Positions 63,695 through 64,000 of a stretch of DNA of 64,000 nt are shown in pieces. Numbering within the stretch: the stretch's first letter is position 1; every line of letters begins with the position of its first letter. The position numbers and the translations under genes were made by a program. The notes under the pieces were generated by a model that ran no database searches, was not told the origin of the DNA, and was given only the letters and a program-made list of their open reading frames with translations. Location: assembly GCF_006149045.1 (NCBI RefSeq), contig NZ_VBSN01000049.1, forward strand, positions 496,001-560,000, given 5' to 3'. The DNA is from Dyadobacter flavalbus (GTDB taxonomy: Bacteria > Bacteroidota > Bacteroidia > Cytophagales > Spirosomataceae).

Positions 63695-64000
63695 AATTCC
63701 TTTTGAGCCGCACGTTTACAAATTCTTGACTTCTCTGGAAATGTACGGAGCCAAGTTGCCACTCAAAGCAAAAAAGGATAATATCTTAGGTCTGGTTATT
63801 ATTATGCTTGCCACAAAAGGAACCATCGAGTTAGGGGACTACTACCATGACCGGTTGTTGCCGGTTGAATCCACTTTATCATCGAGAAGGAATTCATTAA
63901 GGAAGAGAACTTAATGTATGACGACCAGCTGCTTTCCATGATGTTTGAAATGAAAGTAATTTTTTACGCGCTTGGCTACATGGCTTGTCAAGGTAGTGAG
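63684..64000 (+). pseudogene. Unknown small soluble gene, probable frameshift, cut by window end
   Basis: From the ATG at 63684 the frame reads KLEIPFEPHVYKFLTSLEMY, LKAKKDNILGLVIIMLATKG, and after about residue 60 becomes Ser/Arg-rich and stops at 63914. In another frame, protein-like sequence continues from about 63872 to the window end (FIIEKEFIKEENLMYDDQLL, SMMFEMKVIFYALGYMACQG). A one-base change near 63855-63875, real or a sequencing error, would join them. Unknown family. Confidence 0.5.

Overview
The window looks like a chromosomal segment of a Bacteroidota species of the order Cytophagales (Dyadobacter/Spirosoma-like). I infer this from a SusD tail, a TonB-dependent receptor with a carboxypeptidase-like N-terminal domain, type IX secretion sorting domains (CHU_C type and type A), LytS/LytTR and hybrid HisKA-AraC two-component systems, several FecI-like ECF sigma factors, and TAnnTTTG-like -7 elements. 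No database search was possible. All family names rest on motifs read in the translations.

Layout. 1-9.1 kb is a carbohydrate-use operon on the + strand: SusD tail, secreted alpha/alpha-barrel-like protein, sodium:solute symporter, GH2 glycosidase and FAD-dependent oxidoreductase. 9.1-11.1 kb is scarred: a histidine-kinase fragment, three tandem ~165-bp hairpin-rich repeats, an XRE regulator and a 5'-truncated TolC-type gene. 11.1-20.1 kb (- strand) holds lipoproteins, an ECF sigma factor overlapping a membrane-anchored barrel-like partner, a beta-helix carbohydrate-binding lipoprotein and a CHU_C protein. 20.9-29.7 kb (+) holds an ECF sigma factor, a LytS/LytR pair, and then a compact set: two DUF3500 lipoproteins, a HupE/UreJ-like membrane protein and a His-bearing TonB-dependent receptor. 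The last four are the best candidate for an undescribed uptake system.

30.0-34.8 kb holds a GNAT-ankyrin fusion followed by decayed DNA: a methyltransferase pseudogene, a truncated S66 peptidase and several IS3-family remnants. 34.8-52.8 kb is a peptidase- and signalling-rich island: two beta-lactamase-fold serine hydrolases (one lacking its SxxK residues), two S9 peptidases, a DUF885 peptidase, a REC-HisKA-HATPase-REC-AraC hybrid regulator, a DUF418 membrane protein and a TPR histidine kinase. It is bracketed by inverted remnants of one IS3-type end, like a composite transposon. Inside it three promoters carry a pair of TTGTCYCAAAC-like boxes exactly 21 bp apart, about 28 bp upstream of a -7-like element. 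A fourth promoter, of the serine hydrolase at 34,890, keeps the identical -7 region but has an IS end where the boxes would be. This points to an undescribed island-specific regulon.

52.8-60.6 kb holds IS scars and two very large convergent secreted proteins, an ELWxxDGT-repeat protein and a 'DGGY' repeat/malectin protein. Both have a DNRLRE-like domain and a type IX sorting tail, and they share a strong bidirectional terminator. 61-64 kb is an IS3 pile-up that has truncated an AbiH-like abortive-infection gene, followed by two small unknown genes, the last probably frameshifted and cut by the window end.
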